The translations under genes were made by a program, and so were the position numbers. A DNA stretch of 62,695 bases from Acidobacteriota bacterium (GTDB lineage Bacteria > Acidobacteriota > Blastocatellia > RBC074): positions 1-62,695 of the forward strand of contig JACPYM010000075.1 in NCBI GenBank assembly GCA_016196035.1, given 5' to 3'. This document shows positions 1 through 8,981 of this stretch, piece by piece; positions within the stretch are counted from its first letter, which is position 1; every line of letters begins with the position of its first letter. The notes under the pieces were generated by a model that had not been told where the DNA came from, made no database searches, and was given only the letters and a program-made list of their open reading frames with translations.

Positions 1-57
1 TACCAAAGCGGCGGCCTGTGCCGCACGCACTCCAAAGGCTTCGCCCTGCCAGAAGAT

Positions 58-189
58 TCATTGAAACTGCTTGGAGATGAACCACAACACAGCAATCAGT
101 GCGATGGTGTAGACGATGACGGTGAGATAAACGCGGTTCCAGTATGGATATTCCTGCTCTTCGTTCGGTCCAAGCTTTTCGTTTTTCAT
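58..189 (-). CDS. Small single-pass membrane protein, unknown
   Basis: A 43-residue protein: a charged, Pro/Tyr-containing N-terminus (PNEEQEYPYWNR), one strong hydrophobic helix at about residues 20-39, and a short basic tail. The only in-frame ATG before the hydrophobic part is at 189; longer in-frame readings run into a repeat-derived sequence. The start codon abuts a solo repeat arm (184-227) and the ribosome binding site is weak. It lies 38 bp after the decarboxylase gene on the same strand. Small proteins with a PYWNR-type segment and one helix often accompany transporters or oxidases, and the partner could lie beyond the window edge. No function is assigned. Confidence 0.5.
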   Translation of the reverse strand: MKNEKLGPNEEQEYPYWNRVYLTVIVYTIALIAVLWFISKQFQ

Positions 190-227
190 TTCGTGTGTTC
201 CGTTATTTCCGTGTGTGTCCCGTATTC
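184..227. repeat. Solo arm of a TTCCGT-type intergenic repeat
   Basis: A stretch built of TTCCGT/TTTCGT steps resembles one arm of the complete inverted repeat at 45614-45725 (shared core GTGTTCCGTTATTTCCG). No second arm is visible, so this looks like a half-element or a decayed copy between the decarboxylase and the small membrane protein. Confidence 0.5.
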
Positions 228-1634
228 TCAAACTGCCAGTGTCGCCAGCACCCGCGCGTGCAACACCGGCACATAATCCAAATGCTCCGGCTTCATCAAC
301 ACGCTGCGCAACACGGTCAACGTCGGCGCATCCCAAACCAGTTCGGGATGGCGCGCGGCCAGTTGTGGTTTCAGGTTGAGCTTGGCCAGGTAGACCGGAT
401 GTTGCTTGTCATTCATCAACGCGCCAAACACACGCTCGGTCAGCGCGTTGATGCGCGACACCTGCCAACCCTCCGTCAGCGCAAAGAAATTGACAATGTC
501 GAGCGACGGCTCGACGACCAGCCGCAACTGTTCGGAAGCCGTAATCAATTCGGCCCAGCGCAAGGCCGCCTGCCGCGTCTTGCCGAGCACCGCGCCCAAG
601 CCGGTCGCTGCTTGCAACGGGAAGCATTGCAAGGTTGCCCACAACGCCGCCGCCGCCGCGCCCGCGCGCGAGCATTCCAGACTGATCTCGCCCAGATGCA
701 ATTCGTGCGAGGTGAAATAGGTATACGGCGAATCGTGTTTGTAAAAGCGCCCGACCGCCGGATCGCGAAAGAGTACCGCGCCGCAGCCATACGGTTGCAA
801 GCCGTGTTTGTGCGGATCAACCACGACGCTGTCGGCCTTGGCAATGGCACGAAAAGCCGCCGCGTCTTCGGCGCGCAAGGCATCCGGCACATCCGCCAGC
901 AGTTTGAAAAAGCCGCCATACGCGCCATCCACGTGGATGCGGAAATCATAAGCGCGTTGCAAGGCGATGACTTCGTGCAACGGATCAACCGCGCCCAGCG
1001 CTGTCGTGCCGGTGGTCACGACGACAGTGCCGATGCGCCCGGTTTTCAAATAGGTGCGCAGATCGTCCAGATCGAGCCGCCCGCGCGCATCGCTGCGCAG
1101 TTTGACGTTGCGCGCGCCGAGCACTTCGCACATGCGCCCGTGCGTGTAATGCGCCTCGGCGGAAAAGGCGATGGCTTTGTCAGGATGCAACGAACGCGCG
1201 ACCCAGAGCGCTTCCAGATTGGCGATTGTCCCGCTCGAGGTGAGATGCCCCAGATGCTGCGGATAGCCGAACATGCGCGCCAGTTCGGCCACGGCTTCGA
1301 TCTCCATTTTGGCTGTCGCGGGGCCGCCATCCAATGCGTGGTTGTTCGGATTGATCTGCATCGCCAGCATATAAGCAATGGTGGCAATGGCGTGCGGCGG
1401 TTTCAGCATCTGCCCGGCGTAGCTGGGATGAAAGAAGGGATAATTGTCATCCAGTCGCGCGAGCAATTCGGCCAGCACGGCGCGCGCCTTGTCTTCCGGC
1501 ACGTGCAGCGTTTCGTCCAGGTCGTAAGCGTGCCAGCGGCTAGCCTGCCAGGCGGCGAATTGCTGGAGCGTGTCGGGCAATAACTCCAGCAACGCGGAAT
1601 GCGCGGGTGCTTGGTGAAAAGATTGATCGGGCAT
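228..1634 (-). CDS. PLP-dependent group II amino-acid decarboxylase
   Basis: A 468-residue fold-type I enzyme of the group II decarboxylase family (aromatic amino acid / glutamate / tyrosine decarboxylases). The PLP-binding lysine is K276 in VDPHKHG. The cofactor-binding [12 protein letters not shown] segment and the HVDGAYGG aspartate are intact. The expected reaction is loss of CO2 from an L-amino acid, but the substrate cannot be read from sequence. The ATG at 1634 is chosen because it follows the upstream stop at 1648 by 13 bp; a longer start at 1730 would overlap the preceding gene. It is third in a tightly packed minus-strand operon, after the Fic-like and peptidase-like genes. Confidence 0.85.
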   Translation of the reverse strand: MPDQSFHQAPAHSALLELLPDTLQQFAAWQASRWHAYDLDETLHVPEDKARAVLAELLARLDDNYPFFHPSYAGQMLKPPHAIATIAYMLAMQINPNNHALDGGPATAKMEIEAVAELARMFGYPQHLGHLTSSGTIANLEALWVARSLHPDKAIAFSAEAHYTHGRMCEVLGARNVKLRSDARGRLDLDDLRTYLKTGRIGTVVVTTGTTALGAVDPLHEVIALQRAYDFRIHVDGAYGGFFKLLADVPDALRAEDAAAFRAIAKADSVVVDPHKHGLQPYGCGAVLFRDPAVGRFYKHDSPYTYFTSHELHLGEISLECSRAGAAAAALWATLQCFPLQAATGLGAVLGKTRQAALRWAELITASEQLRLVVEPSLDIVNFFALTEGWQVSRINALTERVFGALMNDKQHPVYLAKLNLKPQLAARHPELVWDAPTLTVLRSVLMKPEHLDYVPVLHARVLATLAV

Positions 1635-1647
1635 GATTTTATGAATC

Positions 1648-2106
1648 TTATGGCTCAAACAGCTTGAGTACACTGACATTGAGCGCCATTTGTTGCGCGG
1701 AAAACTCGGCCTGTTCCTGCAAGGTCTCAAACACCAGGTCTTCGACAGCGCGCGCCTGAATCTCGAACGGGACGTGCCAATAGGCCGTGGCGTGGTTCAG
1801 GCCGCGCCGCCGGTTTTGGAAATAGGCCCGCAAATAACGCGCGCGAAATTGCCACGTGCCGTAACGGTCGTATTGCTGGCAATGCGCGATCTCGTGCGCC
1901 AGCAAGGCCAAGCCCGCAATCGTTTCGGGCTGGTAAGCGCCCTTTTGCAAATAGATGTTATCGCGGTCGGCATAACCCAGCGGGTCGCCGATGACATAAC
2001 GCGGGATGCCTTCGCGCACGCGCACGCGCCGCACATCGTAGCCGGGAAAGAAGGGCTGCAAGACGTGCACCGCTTCCGGCGGCAGCGCAAAGCGGACGCG
2101 CTTCAT
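1648..2106 (-). CDS. HExxH metallopeptidase-like protein (DUF4157/eCIS-core-like)
   Basis: 152 residues with a central zinc-peptidase helix, [11 protein letters not shown] (HExxH). It is flanked by a YLQKGAY strand and a downstream [10 protein letters not shown] helix carrying a possible third-ligand acid. This matches the layout of DUF4157-type domains, small zincin-like modules often found in contractile-injection and toxin loci. No signal peptide is seen, so a cytoplasmic location is expected. The start overlaps the upstream stop by four bases (ATGA), which implies translational coupling with the Fic-like gene. Whether it is a protease is not shown. Confidence 0.7.
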   Translation of the reverse strand: MKRVRFALPPEAVHVLQPFFPGYDVRRVRVREGIPRYVIGDPLGYADRDNIYLQKGAYQPETIAGLALLAHEIAHCQQYDRYGTWQFRARYLRAYFQNRRRGLNHATAYWHVPFEIQARAVEDLVFETLQEQAEFSAQQMALNVSVLKLFEP

Positions 2107-2792
2107 GCCGCTTCACCCGTTTGTCCGCCTAGTTGCAACACCCGCATCAGTTGTTCGGCAAAGAATTCGACCAACGGCTGCGTCAGCATACGAAAGGCCG
2201 TCTCGGTCACGACGGCGTAGCGTTGCAACGTGACTTCGTCGTTGAAGACAAAGAGCGGCGGCAACCCGGCGCGCTCAATATAATAGCTGGCGGCCAGCAG
2301 CGCAGTGATTTCGGTGTATTGCGAGAATGGGTGCAGATCAAGCAACCGCAGAAACACGACGGCGGCCTGTTCGACCGCATGTAACTCGTTGAAGCCATCC
2401 GTCGAAAACCAGTCAAAGGCGTTGTCGAGCAAGCGCGGCAACAGCACGGCTGGTGTCGGATCGTGCAAGGCATTCAGCGGCAGCGGCGCGGTTTGGCGCA
2501 ACACATTCGCGCTGGTTGTTGCACCGGTCAATGTTCGGTGCAACAGCAGCAACCCCTCCATACCGAAGGTTGGGGCAGATTCTGCCGCCCAGCCTGAAAC
2601 TAATTCAACTCCCGCATACAACCGCGCAAGCGCCGCCTTGTCACTCGCCCAGCCTGCGCGCCGCCCCAATTGCGCGACCTGTTCAGCACGGACAGCGGCG
2701 GCTGACGAAGTCCGCGCGGCTTGGGCCTGGGCGAGTCGTTGGTTCCAGGTCGCCGACGATTTGAGGTTGTCGTTGAAAATCGGCAGTTCCAT
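2103..2792 (-). CDS. Fic-fold protein lacking the catalytic loop
   Basis: 229 residues follow the Fic core in order: a helix ending LLLLHRTLTG, the N..ALHDPTPAVLLPRLLDNAFDWF segment in which canonical Fic proteins carry the PP loop, the LHAVEQAAVVFLRL helix, and then HPF. After HPF, where active enzymes read (D/E)GNGRxxR, this protein reads SQYTEITALLAA before the usual YYIERAGLPPLFV. The AMP-transfer loop is therefore absent although the scaffold is kept. It is first in a minus-strand operon, coupled by ATGA to the peptidase-like gene. The likely role is binding or regulation rather than AMPylation, by inference. No strong ribosome binding site is seen. Confidence 0.6.
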   Translation of the reverse strand: MELPIFNDNLKSSATWNQRLAQAQAARTSSAAAVRAEQVAQLGRRAGWASDKAALARLYAGVELVSGWAAESAPTFGMEGLLLLHRTLTGATTSANVLRQTAPLPLNALHDPTPAVLLPRLLDNAFDWFSTDGFNELHAVEQAAVVFLRLLDLHPFSQYTEITALLAASYYIERAGLPPLFVFNDEVTLQRYAVVTETAFRMLTQPLVEFFAEQLMRVLQLGGQTGEAA

Positions 2793-2880
2793 AAATGTTG
2801 TGTGATTGCTTGACGAGGCATCCTAGCACACCGGATTTGTTTGCCGAAAAGCTGCCCGCGGCCCACGCCAAACCGGCAGT

Positions 2881-2909
2881 TTGCCGTATATTTTTCGCCC
2901 CGCTATAAT
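2881..2909 (+). promoter_or_regulatory. Sigma-70-type promoter for the HAD gene
   Basis: TTGCCG (2881-2886), a 17-bp spacer and a perfect TATAAT (2904-2909) lie about 19 bp before the ATG at 2928. Transcription would begin close to the start codon, giving a very short leader. Confidence 0.6.
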
Positions 2910-2927
2910 CCCGCGCGGTCACCAAGC

Positions 2928-3587
2928 ATGCAAAAACAATCCGCTCAATCCCCATACACGGCCGTCGTCTTTGATCTCGACGGCACACTGGCCAATACGA
3001 TTCCCACGGTGGCGCGTCTTTATAGCCAGGTGTTGCACCAACACACGGGCCGCCAGTGGACATTGGCGGAACTGCTGCAATACTTCGGCCCGCCGGAAGA
3101 CATCATTTTCGAGCGCATCACCAATGACAAAACCCTGAGCGCGACGATGCTCGCCGAGTATTACCGCTTGAGCGAAGTCCACGGCGCTGAATTCCAAGCC
3201 TTCGCGGGCATCGCCGAAGTGCTGACCAGGTTGCGGGCGCTAGACGTGCGCCTGGGCGTCTTCACCAGCGGCGTGACCGCGGCGGCGCTGATCCGCTTGC
3301 GCCATGCCGGACTGCTCGATTTTTTTGAAGCGGTGATCGGCGGCGATCAAGTCACGAATTACAAACCGCACCCCGAAGGCTTGCAACGGTTGCTCCGTCA
3401 GTTTGAAGTCGAACCGCAAACAACCCTTTTCATCGGTGATTCGCCGCTGGATGTGCAAGCCGGGCGCGCGGCGGGCGCGAAAACAGCAGGTGTGTTGTGG
3501 GGCGCGGGAACGCGTGAAGCATTGGCTGACGCGCAGCCTGCCGAGCTATTCGAGCATCCGCAACAGCTTCTGCAATTCATCAAATAA
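2928..3587 (+). CDS. HAD-family phosphatase, phosphoglycolate phosphatase-like
   Basis: 219 residues with the four HAD motifs: DLDGT (nucleophile and acid), a TSG motif II in GVFTSGV, lysine in YKPHPEG, and GDSPLDV. The cap is the small helical type of subclass I phosphatases such as Gph and PpaX. Substrate is not determinable; phosphoglycolate or pyrophosphate are the usual family substrates. The ATG at 2928 is preferred over the longer reading from 2841 because the upstream part covers the promoter. It is transcribed away from the Fic operon and followed by the DapA-family gene after 26 bp. Confidence 0.85.
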   Translation: MQKQSAQSPYTAVVFDLDGTLANTIPTVARLYSQVLHQHTGRQWTLAELLQYFGPPEDIIFERITNDKTLSATMLAEYYRLSEVHGAEFQAFAGIAEVLTRLRALDVRLGVFTSGVTAAALIRLRHAGLLDFFEAVIGGDQVTNYKPHPEGLQRLLRQFEVEPQTTLFIGDSPLDVQAGRAAGAKTAGVLWGAGTREALADAQPAELFEHPQQLLQFIK

Positions 3588-3613
3588 CCCGAACGTAAAG
3601 CCGAACGTAACCT

Positions 3614-4570
3614 ATGTCACTCAACTTACAAGGTATCATCGCCGCACTGCCCACGCCGTTTAACGCGACGGGCGACGTAGATCATGAACAGCTCAAGAAC
3701 AATATCGAGCAATGGAACCAGACCGATTTGCGCGGCTATCTGGCGCTCGGTTCGACGGGCGAGTTTCCGCATTTGACGACGGACGAAAAGCTGGCCGTGA
3801 TTGAAACCGTGCGCGGCGCGATGTCTTCGGACAAGTTGCTGTTTGTCGGCACCAGCGAACTTTCGACGCGGCAAACATTGTGGATGACGAACAAGGCGCA
3901 CGAATTGGGCGCGGACGTGGCGCTGGTCGTCACGCCGTTCTACTACAAAAAGGTTTTGCAGGACGAACATCACGAAGCGCATTACCAACGCATCGCCGAT
4001 CACGCGCCGATTCCCGTGATGATCTATCTGATCCCGCAATTCGCCGGTGTTTACCTGATGCCCGAAACGGTCGCGCGGCTGGCCGAACATCCGAACATCA
4101 TCGGCATGAAAGAAAGCTCCGGTGATTTGCAGGCGATCAAGGACGTTTTCCGCGAACTGAACGGGCGCGAGTTCAATGTGATGATCGGCGCGCCTGCAAT
4201 TTTGACCGAAGGGTTGGAAGCGGGCGCGACAGGCGGCATGCTGGCTGTGGCCTCGCTGGCCCCGCGCGCGGCGGCGGCGGTCGAACAGGCGTATCGTTAC
4301 GGCTATCCCGAACGCGCCAAGGAATTGCAAGGCAAGCTGGCGATGCTGGCGCGGCGCACGACGGCAGGCGGCGTCGGCGGCTTGAAAGCGGCCCTGGATC
4401 GCGCGGGTTATTACGGCTACATGCCGCGTTCGCCTTTGCCGCCACCCAGCGACGAAGACAAGGCGGACATCGAAAACGCCCTGGCCGAATGCGGTTTTTT
4501 TGAAAAGAGCCAGGACGATAGCCTCTGGATTGAGCAAACACCAAGCATCTATCCAGAATATACAGACTGA
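3614..4570 (+). CDS. DapA/HOGA-family Schiff-base lyase
   Basis: 318 residues of the dihydrodipicolinate synthase superfamily, a TIM-barrel aldolase group using pyruvate-type substrates. The Schiff-base lysine is K166 in IIGMKESSG and the conserved tyrosine is Y138 in MIYLIP. The GSTGE substrate-carboxylate loop is present at 46-50. The protein is longer than typical DapA (about 290). The YLIP motif in place of YNVP/YNIP leaves open 4-hydroxy-2-oxoglutarate aldolase or a sugar-acid lyase; a lysine-pathway role is not supported by neighbours. It is followed by a strong hairpin repeat. Confidence 0.75.
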   Translation: MSLNLQGIIAALPTPFNATGDVDHEQLKNNIEQWNQTDLRGYLALGSTGEFPHLTTDEKLAVIETVRGAMSSDKLLFVGTSELSTRQTLWMTNKAHELGADVALVVTPFYYKKVLQDEHHEAHYQRIADHAPIPVMIYLIPQFAGVYLMPETVARLAEHPNIIGMKESSGDLQAIKDVFRELNGREFNVMIGAPAILTEGLEAGATGGMLAVASLAPRAAAAVEQAYRYGYPERAKELQGKLAMLARRTTAGGVGGLKAALDRAGYYGYMPRSPLPPPSDEDKADIENALAECGFFEKSQDDSLWIEQTPSIYPEYTD

Positions 4571-4576
4571 TAGAGT

Positions 4577-4668
4577 GTGTCAGAAGCCCGACCGTGAGAG
4601 AGGGCAAGGTTGGCCTTTAGACCGTTCCCGGCCAAGGCTGCCCTCTCTCACGGTCAGGCTTCTGACAC
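4577..4668. repeat. Intergenic inverted repeat, 30-bp arms
   Basis: Arms 4577-4606 and 4639-4668 are complementary over 30 bp with one mismatch (core CCGTGAGAGAGGG). The inner bases add further pairing (TTGGCC/GGCCAA). It separates the DapA-family gene from bshC and could act as a terminator or RNA processing site. No long T-run follows, so it is scored as a repeat. Confidence 0.8.
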
Positions 4669-4695
4669 GCGCCACCAACAGGAGAGGGAGCATCA

Positions 4696-6327
4696 ATGAC
4701 CGACACTGCCATCAGCTTTGGCGCCATTCCGAAAATCTCGCAGCTTTACAAAGACTATCTCTACGACTTCGACCGCGTTGCGCACTTTTATGAAGAAGAA
4801 GGCCGCGATGTGGCCTCGCTGGTGGCACGGGCCGCGCGTGTGGCGGCACAACCCTTTGCGCGCGACACCGTCGCCGACGTGCTGGCCGAACAGAATCGCG
4901 CGGCAGGCGCAGGCGCGGCGACCTTCGCCAACATCGAACGGCTGCGCCAAGCCGATTCCGTCGTCGTCATCACCGGACAACAGGCGGGCCTCTTCGCCGG
5001 GCCGCTTTACACCGTGTTCAAAGCGCTGACCGCCATCAAGCTGGCCGAAAAGCTGCGCGCGGAAGGCGTCAACGCGGTGCCGATGTTCTGGATTGCCGCC
5101 GAAGATCACGACTTTGAAGAGGTCAATCACACGCGGTTAGTCAATCGCGAAGGCCACCTGACTACGATCACTTACACCGCCTGTTCACCCAAAGAAGGTA
5201 AGCCGGTCGGCCACGTCAAACTGGCCGCAGGCATCAGCGAAAACATCGAGCAATTGTTGGCTGCGCTGCCCGAATCGGAATTCATCCCGCAAATCGCCGC
5301 TGACTTGCGCGCGTCGTATCAAGCCGGAGACAACTTCGCCGCCGCGTTTGGCAAGCTGATGATGCGCTGGTTGAATAAGTTCGGCGTGGTGCTCATCAAT
5401 CCGCTGGATGACCGGCTGAAACATGTCGCGGGCGAGATTTACACCAATGCCTTTGCCCGCTCACCCGAATTCGCCGCGCAATTGGTCAATGAGAGTGCCG
5501 CGCTCGAAGCCGCCGGCTATCACGCCCAGGTGTTCACCAGCCGCGAAGCCGTGCCGCTGTTTATGCTCGACGATGGCCGCCGCACCGCGTTGGTGCGCCG
5601 CGATGACGGGCGCTTTCATCTCAAAAACGGCGAGAAGAGTTTTGCGGCGGATGAGTTGCTTGATACCGTCACGCGCTGTCCGAACTGTTTCAGCCCCAAT
5701 GTCACGCTGCGCCCGATTGTGCAGGATTATCTTTTGCCCACGGTTGCTTACATCGGCGGCCCGGCGGAGATCGCCTACTTCGCGCAACTGCGTCCGAATT
5801 ACACGCTGCTGGGCCGCGTCCCGCCCGTCGTGCTGCCCCGCGCCAGCTTCACGCTGATCGAGAAACGCCACGCCAAGACGCTGAACAAATATCACCTCAA
5901 TTTCACCGACCTGTTCAGCGGCCTGGAAGAAGTGCGCCGCCGCGTCATCGAAGAAGGCATGGACGCCACGACTGCCGACGTCTTTGCCGAAACCGAGCGG
6001 CTGTTTGAAACGCAATTGGAAAAGCTGCGCGCCGCGCTCGTCGCGGTTGATCCAACACTGGCCGATGCCTTGAAAGGCGGCCACGACAAGATTCTTTATC
6101 AACTGCAAAACCTACGCACACGCTTCATCAACAATCGCGGCAAACGCGATGAAACGGCGCTGCAACAGCTTGAACGCCTCTTCGCCGTGCTCTATCCGAA
6201 CAAAGGCTTGCAGGAACGCGAACTCAATTTCACCTACTTCCTGGCACGCTATGGTTACGAGTTGATTGACCGGTTGTATGAGGAAGTTGATCTAGCCTCG
6301 CACGATCACCGGCTGGTTTACCTGTAA
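4696..6327 (+). CDS. bshC: BshC, putative bacillithiol-forming cysteine ligase
   Basis: 543 residues, the normal BshC length. The protein contains the diagnostic block [16 protein letters not shown] followed by [15 protein letters not shown], and a C-terminal alpha-helical coiled-coil part. BshC adds cysteine to GlcN-malate in the last step of bacillithiol synthesis, in the cytosol. A good ribosome binding site (GGAGAGGGAG) precedes the ATG. The stop overlaps the start of the exporter gene (TAATG). A BstA-type bacillithiol transferase occurs at 45797-46321, so the thiol is probably used in this cell. Confidence 0.9.
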   Translation: MTDTAISFGAIPKISQLYKDYLYDFDRVAHFYEEEGRDVASLVARAARVAAQPFARDTVADVLAEQNRAAGAGAATFANIERLRQADSVVVITGQQAGLFAGPLYTVFKALTAIKLAEKLRAEGVNAVPMFWIAAEDHDFEEVNHTRLVNREGHLTTITYTACSPKEGKPVGHVKLAAGISENIEQLLAALPESEFIPQIAADLRASYQAGDNFAAAFGKLMMRWLNKFGVVLINPLDDRLKHVAGEIYTNAFARSPEFAAQLVNESAALEAAGYHAQVFTSREAVPLFMLDDGRRTALVRRDDGRFHLKNGEKSFAADELLDTVTRCPNCFSPNVTLRPIVQDYLLPTVAYIGGPAEIAYFAQLRPNYTLLGRVPPVVLPRASFTLIEKRHAKTLNKYHLNFTDLFSGLEEVRRRVIEEGMDATTADVFAETERLFETQLEKLRAALVAVDPTLADALKGGHDKILYQLQNLRTRFINNRGKRDETALQQLERLFAVLYPNKGLQERELNFTYFLARYGYELIDRLYEEVDLASHDHRLVYL

Positions 6328-7073
6328 TGACGCTGGCTTTTGAAACGTTGTTGCTGCTCAGTCTGGCGATTGCGCTGGTGGCCTTCTTGTATTCCTCGGT
6401 CGGTCACGCGGGTGCCTCGGGGTACATCGCGGTGATGACCTTGTTCGGGCTGACGGCAGGCGTGATCAAGCCCGCCGCCCTCGTGCTGAACATCCTGGTG
6501 GCCTGTCTGGCGGCCTGGCAATTCTGGCGCGCGGGGCATTTTGAATGGCCGCTGTTCTGGCCATTCGCCATGCTGGCGGTGCCGTGCGCGTTTCTGGGTG
6601 GATACCTCAACCTGCCCGCACACCTTTTCAAAATCCTGGTCGGATTGGTGCTGCTCTTTACCGCCGCGCGCTTCCTGGTGAAACCGCAAGCGGATGATGA
6701 AGCGCGCTTGCACCCACCGGCCAAACCGGCAGCGCTGGCGGTTGGCGCGGGCATCGGTTTGTTATCGGGATTGACCGGCACGGGCGGCGGCATTTTTCTT
6801 TCGCCAGTGTTGATCTTTATGCGCTGGACGCGCACCAAAACAGCGGCGGCGACTTCAGCGCTGTTCATCCTGCTCAACTCCGTTGCCGGATTGCTCGGCA
6901 ACATCGCCAGCACGCGGCAATTGCCGCTGTTCACTCTGCCATTGGTAATTGCGGCATTGGCAGGCGGAGCGGGCGGCGCATATTTGGGTAGCCGCCATTT
7001 TTCGGCGGACTTCATCAAAAAGCTGCTGGCGATTGTGCTGTTGATTGCGGGCGCAAAGCTATTGTTCACTTAA
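6327..7073 (+). CDS. TauE/SafE-family sulfite/organosulfonate exporter-like protein
   Basis: 248 residues, about eight hydrophobic helices, with the family pattern of two repeated halves. The first half carries GHAGASGYIAVM near residue 28; the second carries GLLSGLTGTGGGIFLSPVL. Members move sulfite, sulfonates or related anions across the inner membrane. Translation is coupled to bshC by a one-base overlap. Together with the sulfite dehydrogenase at 37-38 kb this suggests active sulfur metabolism, but the substrate is inference. Confidence 0.8.
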   Translation: MTLAFETLLLLSLAIALVAFLYSSVGHAGASGYIAVMTLFGLTAGVIKPAALVLNILVACLAAWQFWRAGHFEWPLFWPFAMLAVPCAFLGGYLNLPAHLFKILVGLVLLFTAARFLVKPQADDEARLHPPAKPAALAVGAGIGLLSGLTGTGGGIFLSPVLIFMRWTRTKTAAATSALFILLNSVAGLLGNIASTRQLPLFTLPLVIAALAGGAGGAYLGSRHFSADFIKKLLAIVLLIAGAKLLFT

Positions 7074-7145
7074 CCGCTTGCGTCAAGGTACTCGTAATGA
7101 GAACCTCCTGGCTGACCGCCGGAACCGTTTGAAGAGAGTAACTGA

Positions 7146-7445
7146 ATGCGAATCGTCAGCCGGAAGATGTTGCGCGCATTTTGGGAACGCCAGCCGGATG
7201 CTCGCCAGCCGTTGGAAGACTGGTATCGCATCACCAAAAATGCGAACTGGTCGAATCTGGCGGAAACACGCGGCAATTTTGCGCACGCTGATCTGGCGGG
7301 GAATTGCACTATCTTCAACATCGGCGGGAACAAATACCGGCTCATTACGAAAATCAATTTCCGTTGGAAGATGGTCTATATTCGTTTCGTGCTAACGCAC
7401 GCAGAATATGACCGGGGAGGTTACGCCAATGACTGCGCCAGCTAA
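7146..7445 (+). CDS. higB: HigB-family mRNA interferase toxin
   Basis: 99 residues of the HigB/RelE-like fold: the family block ADLAGNCTIFNIGGNKYRLI, then KMVYIRFVLTHAEYD near the C-terminus. The conserved Arg, Tyr and His needed for ribosome-dependent mRNA cleavage are present. The gene order is toxin first, antitoxin second, as in HigBA loci, and the end overlaps the antitoxin start. Confidence 0.88.
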   Translation: MRIVSRKMLRAFWERQPDARQPLEDWYRITKNANWSNLAETRGNFAHADLAGNCTIFNIGGNKYRLITKINFRWKMVYIRFVLTHAEYDRGGYANDCAS

Positions 7446-7842
7446 AAGAATCAACAAAGCCAAGTATGCGGCACTGCTGTCTGAAGTGTTGCCGCGCCCG
7501 ATTCAGAGCGAGGCCGAGAACGAACGCGCATTAAAAGTGGTGGACAGGCTGATGTCCAAGGGCGAAGACAAACTGACAGCGGAAGAAGGCGTGTTGCTGG
7601 AACTGCTTATCCAGTTAATCGAGCGTTTTGAAGAACAGCATTACGCCATACCGGAAGCGCCGAGCCATCGCGTGCTGCAAACATTGATGGAAAATCGCAA
7701 CCTGAAGCAGAAAGATTTGCTGCCCATCTTTGGCTCGAAAGGGATCGCCTCGGAAGTTATCAACGGCAAACGCGCTATCAGCAAAGAGCAGGCCAAGAAA
7801 CTAGGAGAGTTTTTCAAGCTCTCGCCAGCCGCGTTTATTTAA
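7429..7842 (+). CDS. higA: HigA-family HTH antitoxin
   Basis: 137 residues: an N-terminal helical part and a C-terminal Cro/CI-type helix-turn-helix (LKQKDLLPIFGSKGIASEVINGKRAIS, residues about 96-122). It is expected to neutralise HigB and repress the operon. The ATG at 7429 is chosen over 7408 because GGGGAGG (7414-7420) is correctly spaced before it. Seventeen bases overlap the toxin gene, which ensures coupled synthesis. Confidence 0.88.
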   Translation: MTAPAKRINKAKYAALLSEVLPRPIQSEAENERALKVVDRLMSKGEDKLTAEEGVLLELLIQLIERFEEQHYAIPEAPSHRVLQTLMENRNLKQKDLLPIFGSKGIASEVINGKRAISKEQAKKLGEFFKLSPAAFI

Positions 7843-7855
7843 TGGCCGGTGCGGC

Positions 7856-8737
7856 TTACTTGCGATTCTTCACGATCTCCAAAAACGATTTCGCCGCGTG
7901 CGACAGACTCTGCTCACGGCGGTAAACCAACCGCAAGGGCTTCTCGATCTTCATTCCATTGACCGGTACTTCGACCAGGGTTCCCGCCTCTAATTCAGCC
8001 TGAACGGACATGCGCGGCAGAATTGCCAAACCAACCCCACGCAAGACGAAATCTTTGATCGTGTCGAGCGTGGCGAGTTCGACACAGATATTGAGCGGCG
8101 TGCGGTTTTGGGCAAAGAGTTCAAAGATGCGTGTGCGCGCGGGCGTTTTGACGTTGTGGGCGACGAATTGCTCACCCGCCAGATCGCGCACCGTCACGCC
8201 TTTGCGTTTGGCCAGCGCATGTTTCGGCGGCACGACCAGAACCAATTCATCACGGTAAATCTCAAAGGATTGTAGCGACGGATTCAGCGGATCGTAAGAG
8301 AGAAAGCCGAAGTCCAGATTGCGTTCCAGCACTTCGTTGGGAATGCGCTCAGAGACGTTGCGGTAAACCTCGATCTTGATGTTCGGGTTCTGCTTGCGGT
8401 ATTCGAGCAAGAGCGGCGGCAACAGATACAGCGACGTGCTCTCATTCGCGCCAATGGTCAACCGCCCCCGATACATGCCGCGCAATTCGCCAACGGCTTC
8501 GCGCGCTTCGTCACGCAGATTGATCATGCGTTGCGCATAAGAAAACAGAATCCGACCCGCTTCGGTCAACGTGCCCGATTTGCTGCTGCGGTCAAACAAC
8601 GATTCGCCCAATTCCTCTTCCAGCCGTTTGAGGGCAATGCTGATGGCCGGCTGCGTGCGGTGCATACGCTCCGCCGCACGCGAAAAGCTTTTCTCTTCGG
8701 CGATGCTCAAGAAGATTTCCAGTTGCGATAAATCCAA
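7856..8737 (-). CDS. LysR-type transcriptional regulator, divergent from leuA
   Basis: 293 residues: an N-terminal winged HTH ([36 protein letters not shown]) and a C-terminal periplasmic-binding-like effector domain. A TTG start at 8737 is favoured: GGAGG lies eight bases before it, and the longer ATG reading from 8794 would translate the repeat at 8760-8831. It is transcribed away from leuA, the standard layout for a LysR regulator of its neighbour. A LysR-type box lies in the leuA promoter. The inducer is unknown. Confidence 0.85.
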   Translation of the reverse strand: MDLSQLEIFLSIAEEKSFSRAAERMHRTQPAISIALKRLEEELGESLFDRSSKSGTLTEAGRILFSYAQRMINLRDEAREAVGELRGMYRGRLTIGANESTSLYLLPPLLLEYRKQNPNIKIEVYRNVSERIPNEVLERNLDFGFLSYDPLNPSLQSFEIYRDELVLVVPPKHALAKRKGVTVRDLAGEQFVAHNVKTPARTRIFELFAQNRTPLNICVELATLDTIKDFVLRGVGLAILPRMSVQAELEAGTLVEVPVNGMKIEKPLRLVYRREQSLSHAAKSFLEIVKNRK

Positions 8738-8759
8738 ATCTCGCGTCCTCCAAAAACTC

Positions 8760-8831
8760 TCCCACGAAGACACACGAAGAAGCACGAAGATCAACCCTTT
8801 TCTTCGTGCTTCTTCGTGTGTCTTCGTGGGA
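8760..8831. repeat. CACGAAG-type inverted repeat, perfect 31-bp arms
   Basis: Arms 8760-8790 and 8801-8831 are perfectly complementary and consist of short direct units around CACGAAG. It lies between the LysR start and the leuA promoter. The same sequence type occurs inside the TIR-CHAT gene (42051-42189) and, more diverged, at 30314-30387 and 30873-30975. Confidence 0.9.
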
Positions 8832-8870
8832 GGTAATACGAATTCCGCCTCGCATCCTACAATAATCTGC

Positions 8871-8899
8871 TTGCCACATCCATAAATATCATTTATAAA
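8871..8899 (+). promoter_or_regulatory. leuA promoter with a LysR-type T-N11-A box
   Basis: TTGCCA (8871-8876), a 17-bp spacer and TATAAA (8894-8899) form a good sigma-70 promoter. The spacer and -10 contain a perfect dyad, ATAAATATCATTTAT (8882-8896), which includes the T-N11-A pattern of LysR-type regulators. The divergent regulator at 7856-8737 is the natural candidate to bind here. Confidence 0.6.
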
Positions 8900-8946
8900 A
8901 CTGGAAAAAGAATAAATTATCCACTCGCGATCAACGGTGCTATGCT

Positions 8947-8968
8947 GCGCCCCTCGTCGGGCGCTTTT
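8947..8968 (+). terminator. Terminator-like hairpin in the leuA leader
   Basis: GCGCCC (8947-8952) pairs with GGGCGC (8959-8964) across a 6-nt loop and is followed by TTTT. The leuA ribosome binding site GGAG begins directly after it. It could act as an attenuator or limit ribosome access. No Leu-rich leader peptide was found upstream, so the sensing mechanism is unknown. Confidence 0.45.
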
Positions 8969-8981
8969 GGAGAAAATTTAT

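Noticed and set aside
1-57. Possible next gene on the minus strand at the window edge
   Set aside because: A GTG with GGAG nearby is present, but only about ten codons remain inside the window, so nothing can be supported.
144-1583. Long plus-strand open frame opposite the decarboxylase
   Set aside because: Arg/Gln/Ala-rich shadow with no domain; it mirrors a well-supported enzyme gene in GC-rich DNA.
3626-4537. Long minus-strand open frame opposite the DapA-family gene
   Set aside because: Low-complexity composition and no motif; the plus strand has the Schiff-base lysine and full fold.
6318-6713. Gln/His-rich minus-strand frame opposite the exporter
   Set aside because: It is the reverse shadow of transmembrane codons and lacks any motif.
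8760-8831. CRISPR-like array of CACGAAG units
   Set aside because: Units are direct in one arm and inverted in the other, with no spacers or cas genes; it is a hairpin repeat.
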